Notes: generated by a model not told the origin, from the sequence alone. DNA of 6,531 nucleotides from Actinomycetes bacterium (GCA_021816565.1 JAKAXN010000261.1:1-6531); one strand, 5' to 3'. Positions 1 through 5,849 are shown, counted from the first letter of the stretch. Numbers and translations: made by a program.

Positions 1-1
1 C

Positions 2-1192
2 TCCCGGCTGGAGCGCCAGCGCTTCGTGCAGGAGCTGCTCGGCGACATCCTCGGCTACGGCCCCCTCGACGAGCTCCTGGCCGACGAGTCGGTCAGCGAG
101 ATCATGTGCAACGACTTCGACGAGATATGGATCGAGCGGGAAGGCCGCATCTCGCGGACCACCGCGGCGTTCGGGGATCTCGACCACTACCGCCGGATCA
201 TCGACAAGATCGTGGTGGCGGTGGGCCGACGGGTGGACGAGTCGTCGCCGATGGTGGACGCCCGCCTGCCCGACGGCTCCCGGGTCAACGTGATCCTGCC
301 CCCCCTGGCCGTGCGGGGCCCGGTGCTCACCATCCGGAAGTTCCCGTCGTCGCCGCTCAGCATCGCCGACCTGATCCGCTTCGGGTCGCTCTCCACCGAG
401 GCCGCCACCTTCCTCGAGGCCTGCGTGCGGGCCCGCATGAACCTGATGGTCAGCGGCGGCACCGGCACCGGCAAGACGACCATGCTCAACGTGCTCTCGG
501 CGTTCATCCCCGAGACCGAGCGGATCATCACCATCGAGGAGGCGGCCGAGCTCCAGCCCAACCAGCCGCACACCATCAGCCTGGAGGCCCGGCCGCCCAA
601 CGCCGAGGGGGCCGGCGAGGTCCGCATCCGGGACCTGGTCAAGAACTCGCTGCGGATGAGGCCCGACCGCATCATCGTGGGGGAGTGCCGCGGCGCCGAG
701 GCGCTGGACATGCTCCAGGCCATGAACACCGGCCACGAGGGGTCCATGACCACCGTCCACGCCAACAGCCCCCGGGAGGCCATGTCCCGCCTCGAGGTCA
801 TGGTCCTCATGGCCGGCTACGACCTGCCGGTGAGGGCCATCCGGGAGCAGATCGCCGGTGCGGTCAACGTGGTGGTCCACCTCGAGCGGGCCCCGAGCGG
901 CCTGCGGACCGTCACGTCGGTCACCGAGGTGCAGGGCCTGGAGGGCGACGTGATCGTCCTGCAGGAGCTGTTCCGCCGTGGCGCGGCCACCGGCCGGGGC
1001 CCCGGGCCGCTGGAGCCGACCGGCCTGCGACCGCGCATCGCCGAGCTGCTCGAGCAGCGGGGTGCCCCGGTCGACGCGGTCAACTTCCGGCCCGACTCCA
1101 TGGACCTCGAGCGCCAGGAGCGCTACCGGAAGCGGCCGACCCGGTTCCGGGCCGACGCCGTCGACTACGCCCCGAAGCGGCGCCGGCCGTGA
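2..1192 (+). CDS. tadA: TadA/CpaF-type pilus assembly ATPase (5'-truncated)
   Basis: Secretion ATPase of the type II/IV (VirB11-like) superfamily that powers Flp pilus assembly from the cytoplasmic face of the inner membrane. The frame is open to the left edge, so the true start is outside the window; the GTG at 26 is internal, because the conserved stretch LGDILGYGPLDELLAD spans it. Visible in order: the N-terminal domain with VGRRVDESSPMVDARLPDGS (about 221-285); Walker A GGTGTGKT (455-478); the IITIEEAAELQ Asp/Glu box (524-556); Walker B RIIVGEC followed by RG (668-694); and the His box TVHANSP (752-772). About 396 residues are seen; family members usually have 400-500. After the usual C-terminal LEPTGLRPR element there is an extra basic tail ending KRRRP. 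The stop overlaps the tadB start, implying an operon with translational coupling. Family assignment is very secure; the Tad rather than generic T2SS/T4P role rests on tadB, tadC and flp nearby. Confidence 0.97.
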   Translation, partial: SRLERQRFVQELLGDILGYGPLDELLADESVSEIMCNDFDEIWIEREGRISRTTAAFGDLDHYRRIIDKIVVAVGRRVDESSPMVDARLPDGSRVNVILPPLAVRGPVLTIRKFPSSPLSIADLIRFGSLSTEAATFLEACVRARMNLMVSGGTGTGKTTMLNVLSAFIPETERIITIEEAAELQPNQPHTISLEARPPNAEGAGEVRIRDLVKNSLRMRPDRIIVGECRGAEALDMLQAMNTGHEGSMTTVHANSPREAMSRLEVMVLMAGYDLPVRAIREQIAGAVNVVVHLERAPSGLRTVTSVTEVQGLEGDVIVLQELFRRGAATGRGPGPLEPTGLRPRIAELLEQRGAPVDAVNFRPDSMDLERQERYRKRPTRFRADAVDYAPKRRRP

Positions 1193-2163
1193 CCGCCGGA
1201 GCGGCCGGGGTGGCCGCCGCCCTGTCCGTGGGCGCCGGGCTGTCGCTGATGGTGGTGGGCACGCTGCTGCGATCGCAGCGGCGGACCGAGACGCTGGCCG
1301 AGATCCTGGAGCTGGCCGGCGGGGAGCACGACGTGCCGGTGGAGGCGGTCACCGAGAGCCCGGTGGGCCCGGCGGTGGGCCGCCTCACCGTCCTCCTGGG
1401 CGACGCCGTCGGCCGCCTCGACACCCGCGGTTCGGTGGAGCGGATGCTGGCCAAGGCGGACATGCCGCTGCGCCCGGGGGAGTACCTGTTCCTGGCCGGG
1501 ATGGCCACGGTGGTCTCCGGCCTGCTCGTCGGCCTGGCCTCCGGTTCGGTCTACGCCGGGCTGCCGGTGGCGGCGGTGGTGGCCTTCGGGGCCCGGGCCC
1601 ACCTCACCCGGCGGGCCCGCAAGCGGCGGGAGGCCCTGCGGGCCCAGCTGCCCGATGCCTTCTCGCTCATAGCCTCGGCGGTGGCGTCGGGCCACACCTT
1701 CCTGCGGGCCATCCAGCTCCTCCGGGAGCAGATCGCCCAGCCCCTCTCGGGGGAGTTCGACCGGGTCGTCGCCGAGGTGGTGCTCGGCTCCAACCTCAAC
1801 GACGCCCTGGAGCGCATGGCGGCGCGTACCGAGATCGACGAGCTGCGCTGGGCCGTGCAGGCGGTGCGGATCCAACAGACCACCGGGGGCCACCTGGGGG
1901 AGCTGCTGCACACGCTGGCCGACTTCATGCGGGCCCGGGAGGACGTGGGCCGCGAGGTCCGTGTCCTCTCCGCCGAGGGCCGGATATCGGCCTGGGTGCT
2001 GATGGCGCTGCCCATCTTCGTGGCCCTGGCCATGCAGGTGACCGCCCCCCACTACCTGGCCCCCATGTTCCGGGGCTGGGGGTTCTTCTGGCTGGGGCTT
2101 TGCGCCGCCCTCCTCGGCGCCGGGTACCTGGTGATCCGCCGGATGATCGACATCGAGGTGTGA
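1189..2163 (+). CDS. tadB: TadB-like inner-membrane platform protein (T2SSF family)
   Basis: Polytopic inner-membrane protein of the GspF/T2SSF family, 324 residues, which pairs with TadC to form the platform for the TadA ATPase. A hydrophobic N-terminal segment lies at about residues 5-27, and two membrane segments at about 99-136 are followed by a basic loop (RRARKRR). The cytoplasmic T2SSF domain follows at about 154-265, with LPDAFSLIASAVASGHTFLRA and the TadB-typical IQQTTGGHLGELL and SAEGRISAWVL stretches. Two C-terminal hydrophobic segments (about 268-315) end the protein. The start is GTG in a GTGA overlap with the tadA stop. No clear Shine-Dalgarno is visible in front, which fits translational coupling. 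The frame is open far upstream (in-frame ATG at 106), but that part reads as low-complexity Arg/Pro/Gly out of phase with tadA, so the GTG at 1189 is the sensible start. TadB rather than TadC is inferred from gene order and the motifs named. Confidence 0.94.
   Translation: MTAGAAGVAAALSVGAGLSLMVVGTLLRSQRRTETLAEILELAGGEHDVPVEAVTESPVGPAVGRLTVLLGDAVGRLDTRGSVERMLAKADMPLRPGEYLFLAGMATVVSGLLVGLASGSVYAGLPVAAVVAFGARAHLTRRARKRREALRAQLPDAFSLIASAVASGHTFLRAIQLLREQIAQPLSGEFDRVVAEVVLGSNLNDALERMAARTEIDELRWAVQAVRIQQTTGGHLGELLHTLADFMRAREDVGREVRVLSAEGRISAWVLMALPIFVALAMQVTAPHYLAPMFRGWGFFWLGLCAALLGAGYLVIRRMIDIEV
2155..2160 (+). promoter_or_regulatory. Ribosome binding site of tadC
   Basis: GAGGTG lies 7 bases before the ATG at 2168 and inside the last codons of tadB, supporting that start. 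The sequence after it, GTGAGCCGAT (2160-2169), recurs exactly at 3093-3102 in front of the kinase gene. Confidence 0.7.
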
Positions 2164-2167
2164 GCCG

Positions 2168-3088
2168 ATGAACACCACCGGAATCGTGGCCGGCATGGCC
2201 CTGGTCGGCTTCGGCCTGGCCGCCGTGCTGGTCGCCGCATGGCAGGCCCGGGCCCGGCGGGGCGTCCTGGCCTATCTGAGCGACTCCGACAGCGGGTCCT
2301 TCGAGGAGCAGGCGGAGGCCCTGCCGTCGCTGGGCGAGCGCCTGCTGCGGCCGCTGGGCCGGCGCCTGTCGAACCGGGTCCGGGACCTGTACCCGAGCCG
2401 CCATCTGGACCGCCTCCACCACCAGATCCTCTGCAGCGGCATGAGCGGCACCGTCACCGCCGAGGAGGTGGCCACCATCCAGGTGGCCGCCGCCGGCCTG
2501 GGTGCCCTGCTGGCCCTGCTCCTGGCGGCGGCCGCTGGGGGCTCCCTGAAGGTCCGCCTGATCCTGGCCCTGGTCATCGCCCTGTGCTCGGTGCTCGGGC
2601 CCTCGGCGTGGCTGTCGCGCCGGGTGCAGGAGCGCACCAACGCCATCGAGCGCGACCTGCCCGACGTGCTGGACCTGCTGACCATTGCGGTGGAGTCGGG
2701 GTTGGGGCTGGAGCAGGCCATGGAGGCCACCTGCTCCAACTTCGACTCCCCGATGGCCGAGGAGCTCAAGCGCACCCTGCAGGAGCGCAGCCTGGGCCTC
2801 TCCCGTCAGGAGGCCCTGGACAACCTCAAGCACCGGTCGGAGTCGACCGACCTGGCCACCTTCATCGTGGTGCTGGCCCAGGCCGACGTGCTCGGCATGC
2901 CCATCGGCCGGGTGCTGCGCACGCAGGCGGACGAGATGCGCGAGCGTCGCCGGGCCCGGGCCCGGGAGCGGGCGGCCAAGCTGCCGGTGAAGATCGTGTT
3001 CCCGCTGATCCTGTTCATCCTGCCGCCGCTGATGATCCTGGTGCTCGGCCCCGCGGCGGCGGCCATGGGAAGGACCTTTGGTTTCTAG
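2168..3088 (+). CDS. tadC: TadC-like inner-membrane platform protein (T2SSF family)
   Basis: Second GspF/T2SSF-type platform protein, 306 residues, expected to work with TadB in the inner membrane as the scaffold of the Flp pilus machine. There is an N-terminal membrane segment at about residues 5-25. The central part carries two hydrophobic stretches (about 103-124 and 129-149). The T2SSF domain follows at about 164-290, with ERDLPDVLDLLTIAVESGLG, LKHRSESTDLATFIVVLAQAD and a very basic RERRRARARERAAKLPVK linker. A C-terminal segment (about 276-296, IVFPLILFILPPLMILVLGP) is characteristic of TadC. The start ATG has a good ribosome site and follows tadB after 4 bases, so it is in the same operon. 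No tadE/tadF-type minor pilin follows; a two-component system comes next. Confidence 0.95.
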   Translation: MNTTGIVAGMALVGFGLAAVLVAAWQARARRGVLAYLSDSDSGSFEEQAEALPSLGERLLRPLGRRLSNRVRDLYPSRHLDRLHHQILCSGMSGTVTAEEVATIQVAAAGLGALLALLLAAAAGGSLKVRLILALVIALCSVLGPSAWLSRRVQERTNAIERDLPDVLDLLTIAVESGLGLEQAMEATCSNFDSPMAEELKRTLQERSLGLSRQEALDNLKHRSESTDLATFIVVLAQADVLGMPIGRVLRTQADEMRERRRARARERAAKLPVKIVFPLILFILPPLMILVLGPAAAAMGRTFGF

Positions 3089-3104
3089 ACAGGTGAGCCG
3101 ATAA
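3077..3104 (+). promoter_or_regulatory. Possible sigma-28 (FliA/WhiG)-like promoter before the kinase
   Basis: The -10-like element GCCGATAA (3097-3104) matches the FliA/WhiG consensus at 8 of 8 positions. Twelve bases upstream is TTTGGTTT (3077-3084), 5 of 8 against TAAAGTTT; the usual spacing is 11. Transcription would begin near 3111, almost on the GTG at 3113, giving a leaderless or nearly leaderless mRNA. Against this, almost the same string, GCCGATGA, occurs at the tadC start (2164-2171) with no -35 partner, so the match may instead be a remnant of a translation start region. Pattern seen; function inferred. Confidence 0.3.
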
Positions 3105-3112
3105 CGACAATT

Positions 3113-4831
3113 GTGTTGACCGGCTCCGTCACAGCTGACCCCGCTGACACCGGTGGTGCCACCACGACCGTCACCAGGCTCGGGCTCCCGATCCGGTCCC
3201 GGGGCGCCGGCGCCGACAGCCCCGACCTGCTGGTCCGCCCCGGAGCGATGGTGCTGGTGGCGCGCTGGGTGGCCATCCTGGTCGGGGCGGTGCTCGTCGC
3301 CCGGTCCGGGGTCTCGGCCGTACCCCTCCTGTGGGGGCTGCCGCTGCTGGCCGTCGCCGCCCTGCGCAGCGCCGAGATGTTCGCCGGCCGCACCCGGAGC
3401 CGGCTGGCCACCTCCGCCGGCCTGCTGGTCGAGGTGCTGGTGGCCGCGGTGGCGGCGGCCGAGACCGGCGGCTGGCACTCCGGCTGGGTGGCCACGCTGG
3501 TCGGCCTGGCCGGCCTGGCCGGCTACACGCTGCCCGAGCGGTGGAGCGGACAGGTGGCCTCGGCCGCGGTCATCGCCCTCTTCGTCGCCAACCTGGCCGG
3601 GGGCAGCCTCGTGCCGGTCGCCTGGCGGTACTCGATGGATCTGGACGGCCTGCTGCTCGTGGCCGTGCTGGCGGTGTCCTACGCCGCCTGGCTGGCCCGC
3701 TTCGGCGACCAGGACCGGGCCCGGCTGGCCGCCACCAACGAGCGGCTCATGGCCACCAACGACCTGCTCGTGCGCCTCGAGCGAATCCTGATGGCGGGCG
3801 AGGACGCCACCGACGCCCCGCAGGCGGCCCGGGCCGTGGCCCGGCTGGCCCGGGAGCTGGTACAGCCCGACGTGGTGATGGTGGCCGCCCGCAGCGGGGC
3901 GGGGGACGCCTGGCGGGTGCTGCTGGCCGAGGGGGCGGCGCCCCCACCGGTGGTCGGGGAGATCGAGGCGCTGGAGCGCTGCAGCGCCGCCGTCGGGGCC
4001 GGGAACCGGCCCCTCCGCCTGGACCCCGGGGCCACCACCCTCTCGGACACCTCCCGCTCGGCGGTCTACATCCCGCTGCTCGTGCGGGGCGATCTGATAG
4101 GGGCGGTGGTCCTGGAGAGCGACCAGGCCGACCGCTGGTCCGAGCGGGACCTCGATGTGATGGCCGAGATGGGCCGGTGGGCCGCTCTCATCGTGGACAA
4201 CGCCTGCCGGTTCAACGCCCTCTGGGTGGTGGGCTCGGCCGAGGAACGGGCCCGGGTGGCCCGCAACCTGCACGACAACCTCGGCCAGAGCATGGCCGCC
4301 CTGGGCCTCGAGCTGGACTGGCTGGCCCGCGTGGTGGGAGAGCAGCAGCACGTGGAGCGCATCCGGGAGCTGCGTCAGGGGGTTACCAACATGGTGGCCG
4401 AGCTGCGGTTCAACATGCGCGATCTGTGCTGCGACGTCAGCGAGACCCGGACCCTGGGCGATGCCCTGGCCCAACTGGCCCAGGGCATGCAGAGCCGCTC
4501 CGGTACCACCATCCGCCTCGAGGTGCAGGCCCGCGAACGCCTGCCGCTGGCCCTCGAGCACCAGGTCCTGCAGATGGCCCGGGTCCTGCTCGGCGCCGCC
4601 GTGGACTCCCGGCTCGACGCGGTGGACCTGGCCTGGGTGGGCGGCCACGACGGCGGGTGTCTGGAGGTCGGGTTCGACTCGGCCGGGGGGGAGGCCCCGA
4701 TCGGGGCGGACACCCCCATGGACAGCGCCATCGCCGAGGTCCGGGACCGCTGCTGGGCCGTCGGCGCAACCGTCGAGCGCGAGGTCGGGGACCTGGGCCG
4801 GGACCGGGTCCGCTGCCGGGTGGGCGCATGA
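3113..4831 (+). CDS. Membrane GAF/HisKA_3 sensor histidine kinase with degenerate ATPase domain
   Basis: Two-component sensor of the NarX/DesK (HPK7) class, 572 residues from the GTG used here. Residues 1-45 are not membrane-like. Four to six hydrophobic segments lie between about 47 and 195, then a short helical linker (about 197-226), a GAF-like domain (about 227-366), and the HisKA_3 helix pair with H-box EERARVARNLHDNLGQ (377-392; His387 acceptor; Asp388 to Gln392 form the DxxxQ phosphatase motif). The C-terminal part (about 445-571) aligns in length with an HATPase_c domain but lacks its signature. The N-box Glu and Asn positions read Val491 and Ala495, the G1 Asp and first Gly read Phe521 and Ser523, and the G2 Gly reads Ala539 in an ungapped alignment by eye. 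The stop overlaps the response regulator start by 4 bases, marking the pair as partners. The start is uncertain: GTG 3113 has no well-spaced ribosome site, ATG 3248 is in frame just before the first membrane segment, and G/C-rich third positions extend upstream of 3248. Confidence 0.9.
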   Translation: MLTGSVTADPADTGGATTTVTRLGLPIRSRGAGADSPDLLVRPGAMVLVARWVAILVGAVLVARSGVSAVPLLWGLPLLAVAALRSAEMFAGRTRSRLATSAGLLVEVLVAAVAAAETGGWHSGWVATLVGLAGLAGYTLPERWSGQVASAAVIALFVANLAGGSLVPVAWRYSMDLDGLLLVAVLAVSYAAWLARFGDQDRARLAATNERLMATNDLLVRLERILMAGEDATDAPQAARAVARLARELVQPDVVMVAARSGAGDAWRVLLAEGAAPPPVVGEIEALERCSAAVGAGNRPLRLDPGATTLSDTSRSAVYIPLLVRGDLIGAVVLESDQADRWSERDLDVMAEMGRWAALIVDNACRFNALWVVGSAEERARVARNLHDNLGQSMAALGLELDWLARVVGEQQHVERIRELRQGVTNMVAELRFNMRDLCCDVSETRTLGDALAQLAQGMQSRSGTTIRLEVQARERLPLALEHQVLQMARVLLGAAVDSRLDAVDLAWVGGHDGGCLEVGFDSAGGEAPIGADTPMDSAIAEVRDRCWAVGATVEREVGDLGRDRVRCRVGA

Positions 4832-5445
4832 GCGCCCCCCGGGTCCTGATCGCCGACGACCACCCGGTTATGCGTGACGGTCTGCGGCGGGCCCTCGAGG
4901 GATCAGAGCTCGACGTGATCGACGTGGTCTCCGACGGCCGGGCGGCGGTCGCCGCCGTCGAGGAGTGCTCCCCCGATGCCGTGCTCATGGACATATCCAT
5001 GCCGGGCATGGACGGGATCGCCGCCACCGGGATCATCAAATCCCGTCACCCCGGTATCGCCGTGGTGACCCTGACCTTCGACAGCAGCGACGAGGTCCAC
5101 CGGCGGGCATTGGAGGCCGGAGCAGCCGCGGTCATCACCAAGGATTCGCCGGCGGAGAAGGTGGTGTCGGCGGTCCTCGAGGCGGTCTGCGGGCAGGCGG
5201 AGGCGGTCGAGGCCGCCAGGCGGCCCCGGCTGGAGGGGGAGCTGTCGCTGACCCCGCGGGAGATCGAGATCCTGAGGCTCATCACCAAGGGGGCCTCCAC
5301 CAACCGGATCGGCAGTGAGCTGTACATCAGCATCAAGACCGTCAAGAACCACCTGGCGTCGATCTACGAGAAGCTCGACGTGACCGACCGCACCCAGGCC
5401 GTGCTCAGCGCCCTGCGGCTCGGCCTGGTGTCCCTGGACTCCTGA
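4828..5445 (+). CDS. NarL/LuxR-family response regulator
   Basis: DNA-binding response regulator, 205 residues, the normal length for the NarL/FixJ family. The receiver domain spans about 1-120. Its active site is intact: acidic pair Asp10/Asp11, phospho-acceptor Asp55 in [12 protein letters not shown], Thr83 and Lys105 (AVITKDS). A linker (about 121-138) leads to a LuxR-type helix-turn-helix at about 139-201, with [18 protein letters not shown] and the recognition region [16 protein letters not shown]. The ATG overlaps the kinase stop (ATGA), so the two are co-translated and are the natural cognate pair. The gene ends 170 bases before flp, and the gap contains a 7-2-7 inverted repeat of the kind NarL-type dimers bind, so flp is the first target to consider (inference). 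The intact receiver contrasts with the degenerate kinase ATPase domain. Confidence 0.96.
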   Translation: MSAPRVLIADDHPVMRDGLRRALEGSELDVIDVVSDGRAAVAAVEECSPDAVLMDISMPGMDGIAATGIIKSRHPGIAVVTLTFDSSDEVHRRALEAGAAAVITKDSPAEKVVSAVLEAVCGQAEAVEAARRPRLEGELSLTPREIEILRLITKGASTNRIGSELYISIKTVKNHLASIYEKLDVTDRTQAVLSALRLGLVSLDS

Positions 5446-5506
5446 CGGGGCCGTCGCGCCGGGTGTCCCGTAGAGCCGTTGGTCCTTAATAGATCAAAAG
5501 ACCTAT

Positions 5507-5533
5507 TCAACTTTCCCGGCCGTGGAGCGATGA
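5507..5533 (+). promoter_or_regulatory. Candidate sigma-28-like promoter of flp
   Basis: TCAACTTT (5507-5514) matches the FliA/WhiG -35 consensus TAAAGTTT at 6 of 8 positions. After exactly 11 bases, AGCGATGA (5526-5533) matches GCCGATAA at 5 of 8. The start point would fall near 5540, just before the inverted repeats, giving a leader of about 75 bases. The -10 is imperfect. A housekeeping promoter in the AT-rich stretch 5479-5510 is an alternative, though no convincing -35/-10 pair was found there. Confidence 0.3.
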
Positions 5534-5607
5534 TTTTGGAAGAGAAACCAAGTGGTTTCCAACCAAACAGAGAAACGTTCTCGTTTGGAAATCCTACGGA
5601 GGTCTAA
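5530..5607 (+). CDS. Possible 25-codon leader ORF upstream of flp
   Basis: An ATG at 5530 opens a 25-codon frame (N-terminus MILEEKPSGF, C-terminus GNPTEV) that ends in TAA at 5605-5607, inside the flp ribosome site and 8 bases before the flp ATG. It runs across both inverted repeats. GGAG lies only 2 bases before the ATG, which is too close for a good ribosome site. Codon use is AT-rich and unlike the real genes here, and a stop-free run of this length is not surprising in such sequence. If transcription starts near 5540 the ATG would not be in the mRNA. It is listed because its placement would suit translational coupling or attenuation of flp. Confidence 0.12.
   Translation: MILEEKPSGFQPNRETFSFGNPTEV
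5544..5559. repeat. Perfect 7-2-7 inverted repeat, candidate regulator site
   Basis: GAAACCA-AG-TGGTTTC is a perfect palindrome of two heptamers separated by two bases. This is the geometry described for NarL-family sites (TACYYMT-N2-AKKRGTA), although the bases differ. The NarL-type regulator encoded just upstream makes it a reasonable operator candidate. In RNA it could also form a 6-bp hairpin with an AAGU loop. The repeat is seen directly; its role is inferred. Confidence 0.45.
5563..5588. repeat. Interrupted inverted repeat in the flp leader
   Basis: The left arm is CCAAAC (5563-5568), a single unpaired A, then GAGAA (5570-5574). The loop is ACG. The right arm is TTCTC (5578-5582) followed directly by GTTTGG (5583-5588). 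Eleven base pairs with one bulge would make a stable RNA hairpin ending 9 bases before the flp GGAGG. No T-tract follows, so it is not an intrinsic terminator. It could be an mRNA-stabilising or translation-tuning element, or a second protein site. Confidence 0.5.
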
Positions 5608-5610
5608 GGG
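5598..5610 (+). promoter_or_regulatory. Ribosome binding site region of flp
   Basis: Two purine-rich elements precede the flp ATG at 5616: a strong GGAGG (5598-5602), 13 bases away, and AAGGG (5606-5610), 5 bases away. The second is better spaced. Together they support the ATG at 5616 over the in-frame ATG at 5640, which has no ribosome site. Confidence 0.6.
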
Positions 5611-5615
5611 CAGAT

Positions 5616-5849
5616 ATGATTACCGTCGCTTTCACCGTCATGCGGGCTTTCGTCGCCACCCGTACCTGGTTCGAGGGCCGCTTCGAATCCGAGCGGGGTG
5701 CCTCAGCCGTGGAGTACGCCCTCCTGGTGGGCCTCATCGCCGCCGTGATCGCCGGCGCCGTCCTGGTGCTCGGCAACGACATCTCCGGCATCTTCACCAA
5801 GACCAGCGGGTGCGTCTCCAGCGCCACCGCCAGCAACTGCCCCGGCTGA
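5616..5849 (+). CDS. flp: Flp-type type IVc prepilin
   Basis: Structural subunit of the Tad pilus, 77 residues. The Flp signature is clear: a positively and negatively charged leader ends in ESERG, then ASAVEYALLVGLIAAVIAGAVLVL. The expected prepilin peptidase cut is after Gly28, giving a 49-residue mature pilin with Glu at +5 and Tyr at +6, as in Flp pilins. The mature N-terminal hydrophobic helix would hold the pilin in the inner membrane before TadA/B/C-driven assembly. The short tail carries two cysteines (Cys66 and Cys75) that could form a disulfide outside the cell. The gene has its own AT-rich upstream region, so it is probably transcribed separately from the machine genes, as suits an abundant subunit. 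No prepilin peptidase (TadV) gene is in the window. Confidence 0.95.
   Translation: MITVAFTVMRAFVATRTWFEGRFESERGASAVEYALLVGLIAAVIAGAVLVLGNDISGIFTKTSGCVSSATASNCPG

Larger units (their letters stand above)
5446..5615 (+). promoter_or_regulatory. AT-rich control region upstream of flp
   Basis: This gap is non-coding by codon bias. From 5471 to 5620 the composition is about 45% GC (67 of 150 bases by hand count) against roughly 70% around it. It holds a weak inverted repeat AATAG/CTATT (5488-5492 and 5503-5507), a sigma-28-like promoter candidate, two stronger inverted repeats, a repeated AGAGAAAC (5541-5548 and 5569-5576) and the flp ribosome site. No run of T follows a strong hairpin, so no intrinsic terminator is evident between the regulator and flp. 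The region most likely carries the flp promoter and an mRNA leader. Confidence 0.7.

Noticed and set aside
26..28. GTG as start of tadA
   Set aside because: The frame is open to the window edge and conserved TadA sequence spans the codon, so this is a truncated gene, not a true start.
106..1188. Upstream extension of the tadB frame through tadA
   Set aside because: Stop-free only because of high GC; the translation is Arg/Pro/Gly-rich and overlaps the well-supported TadA domains.
3107..3114. ACAATTGT palindrome before the kinase
   Set aside because: An 8-base palindrome alone, with no extension of symmetry and no second copy, is too weak to support an operator call.
1925..4648. 907-codon open frame on the minus strand
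   Set aside because: It lies opposite tadB, tadC and the kinase, its product is low-complexity Gly/Gln/His/Pro/Arg without recognisable domains, and such antisense frames are expected at ~70% GC with strong third-position bias.
5444..5455. GACG-GGGC-CGTC hairpin after the response regulator as a terminator
   Set aside because: Only a 4-bp stem with no T-tract; hairpins of this kind are common at this base composition.
5481..5503. GGTC...GACC inverted repeat in the AT-rich gap
   Set aside because: Four base pairs plus a mismatch around a long loop; too weak to call a site.
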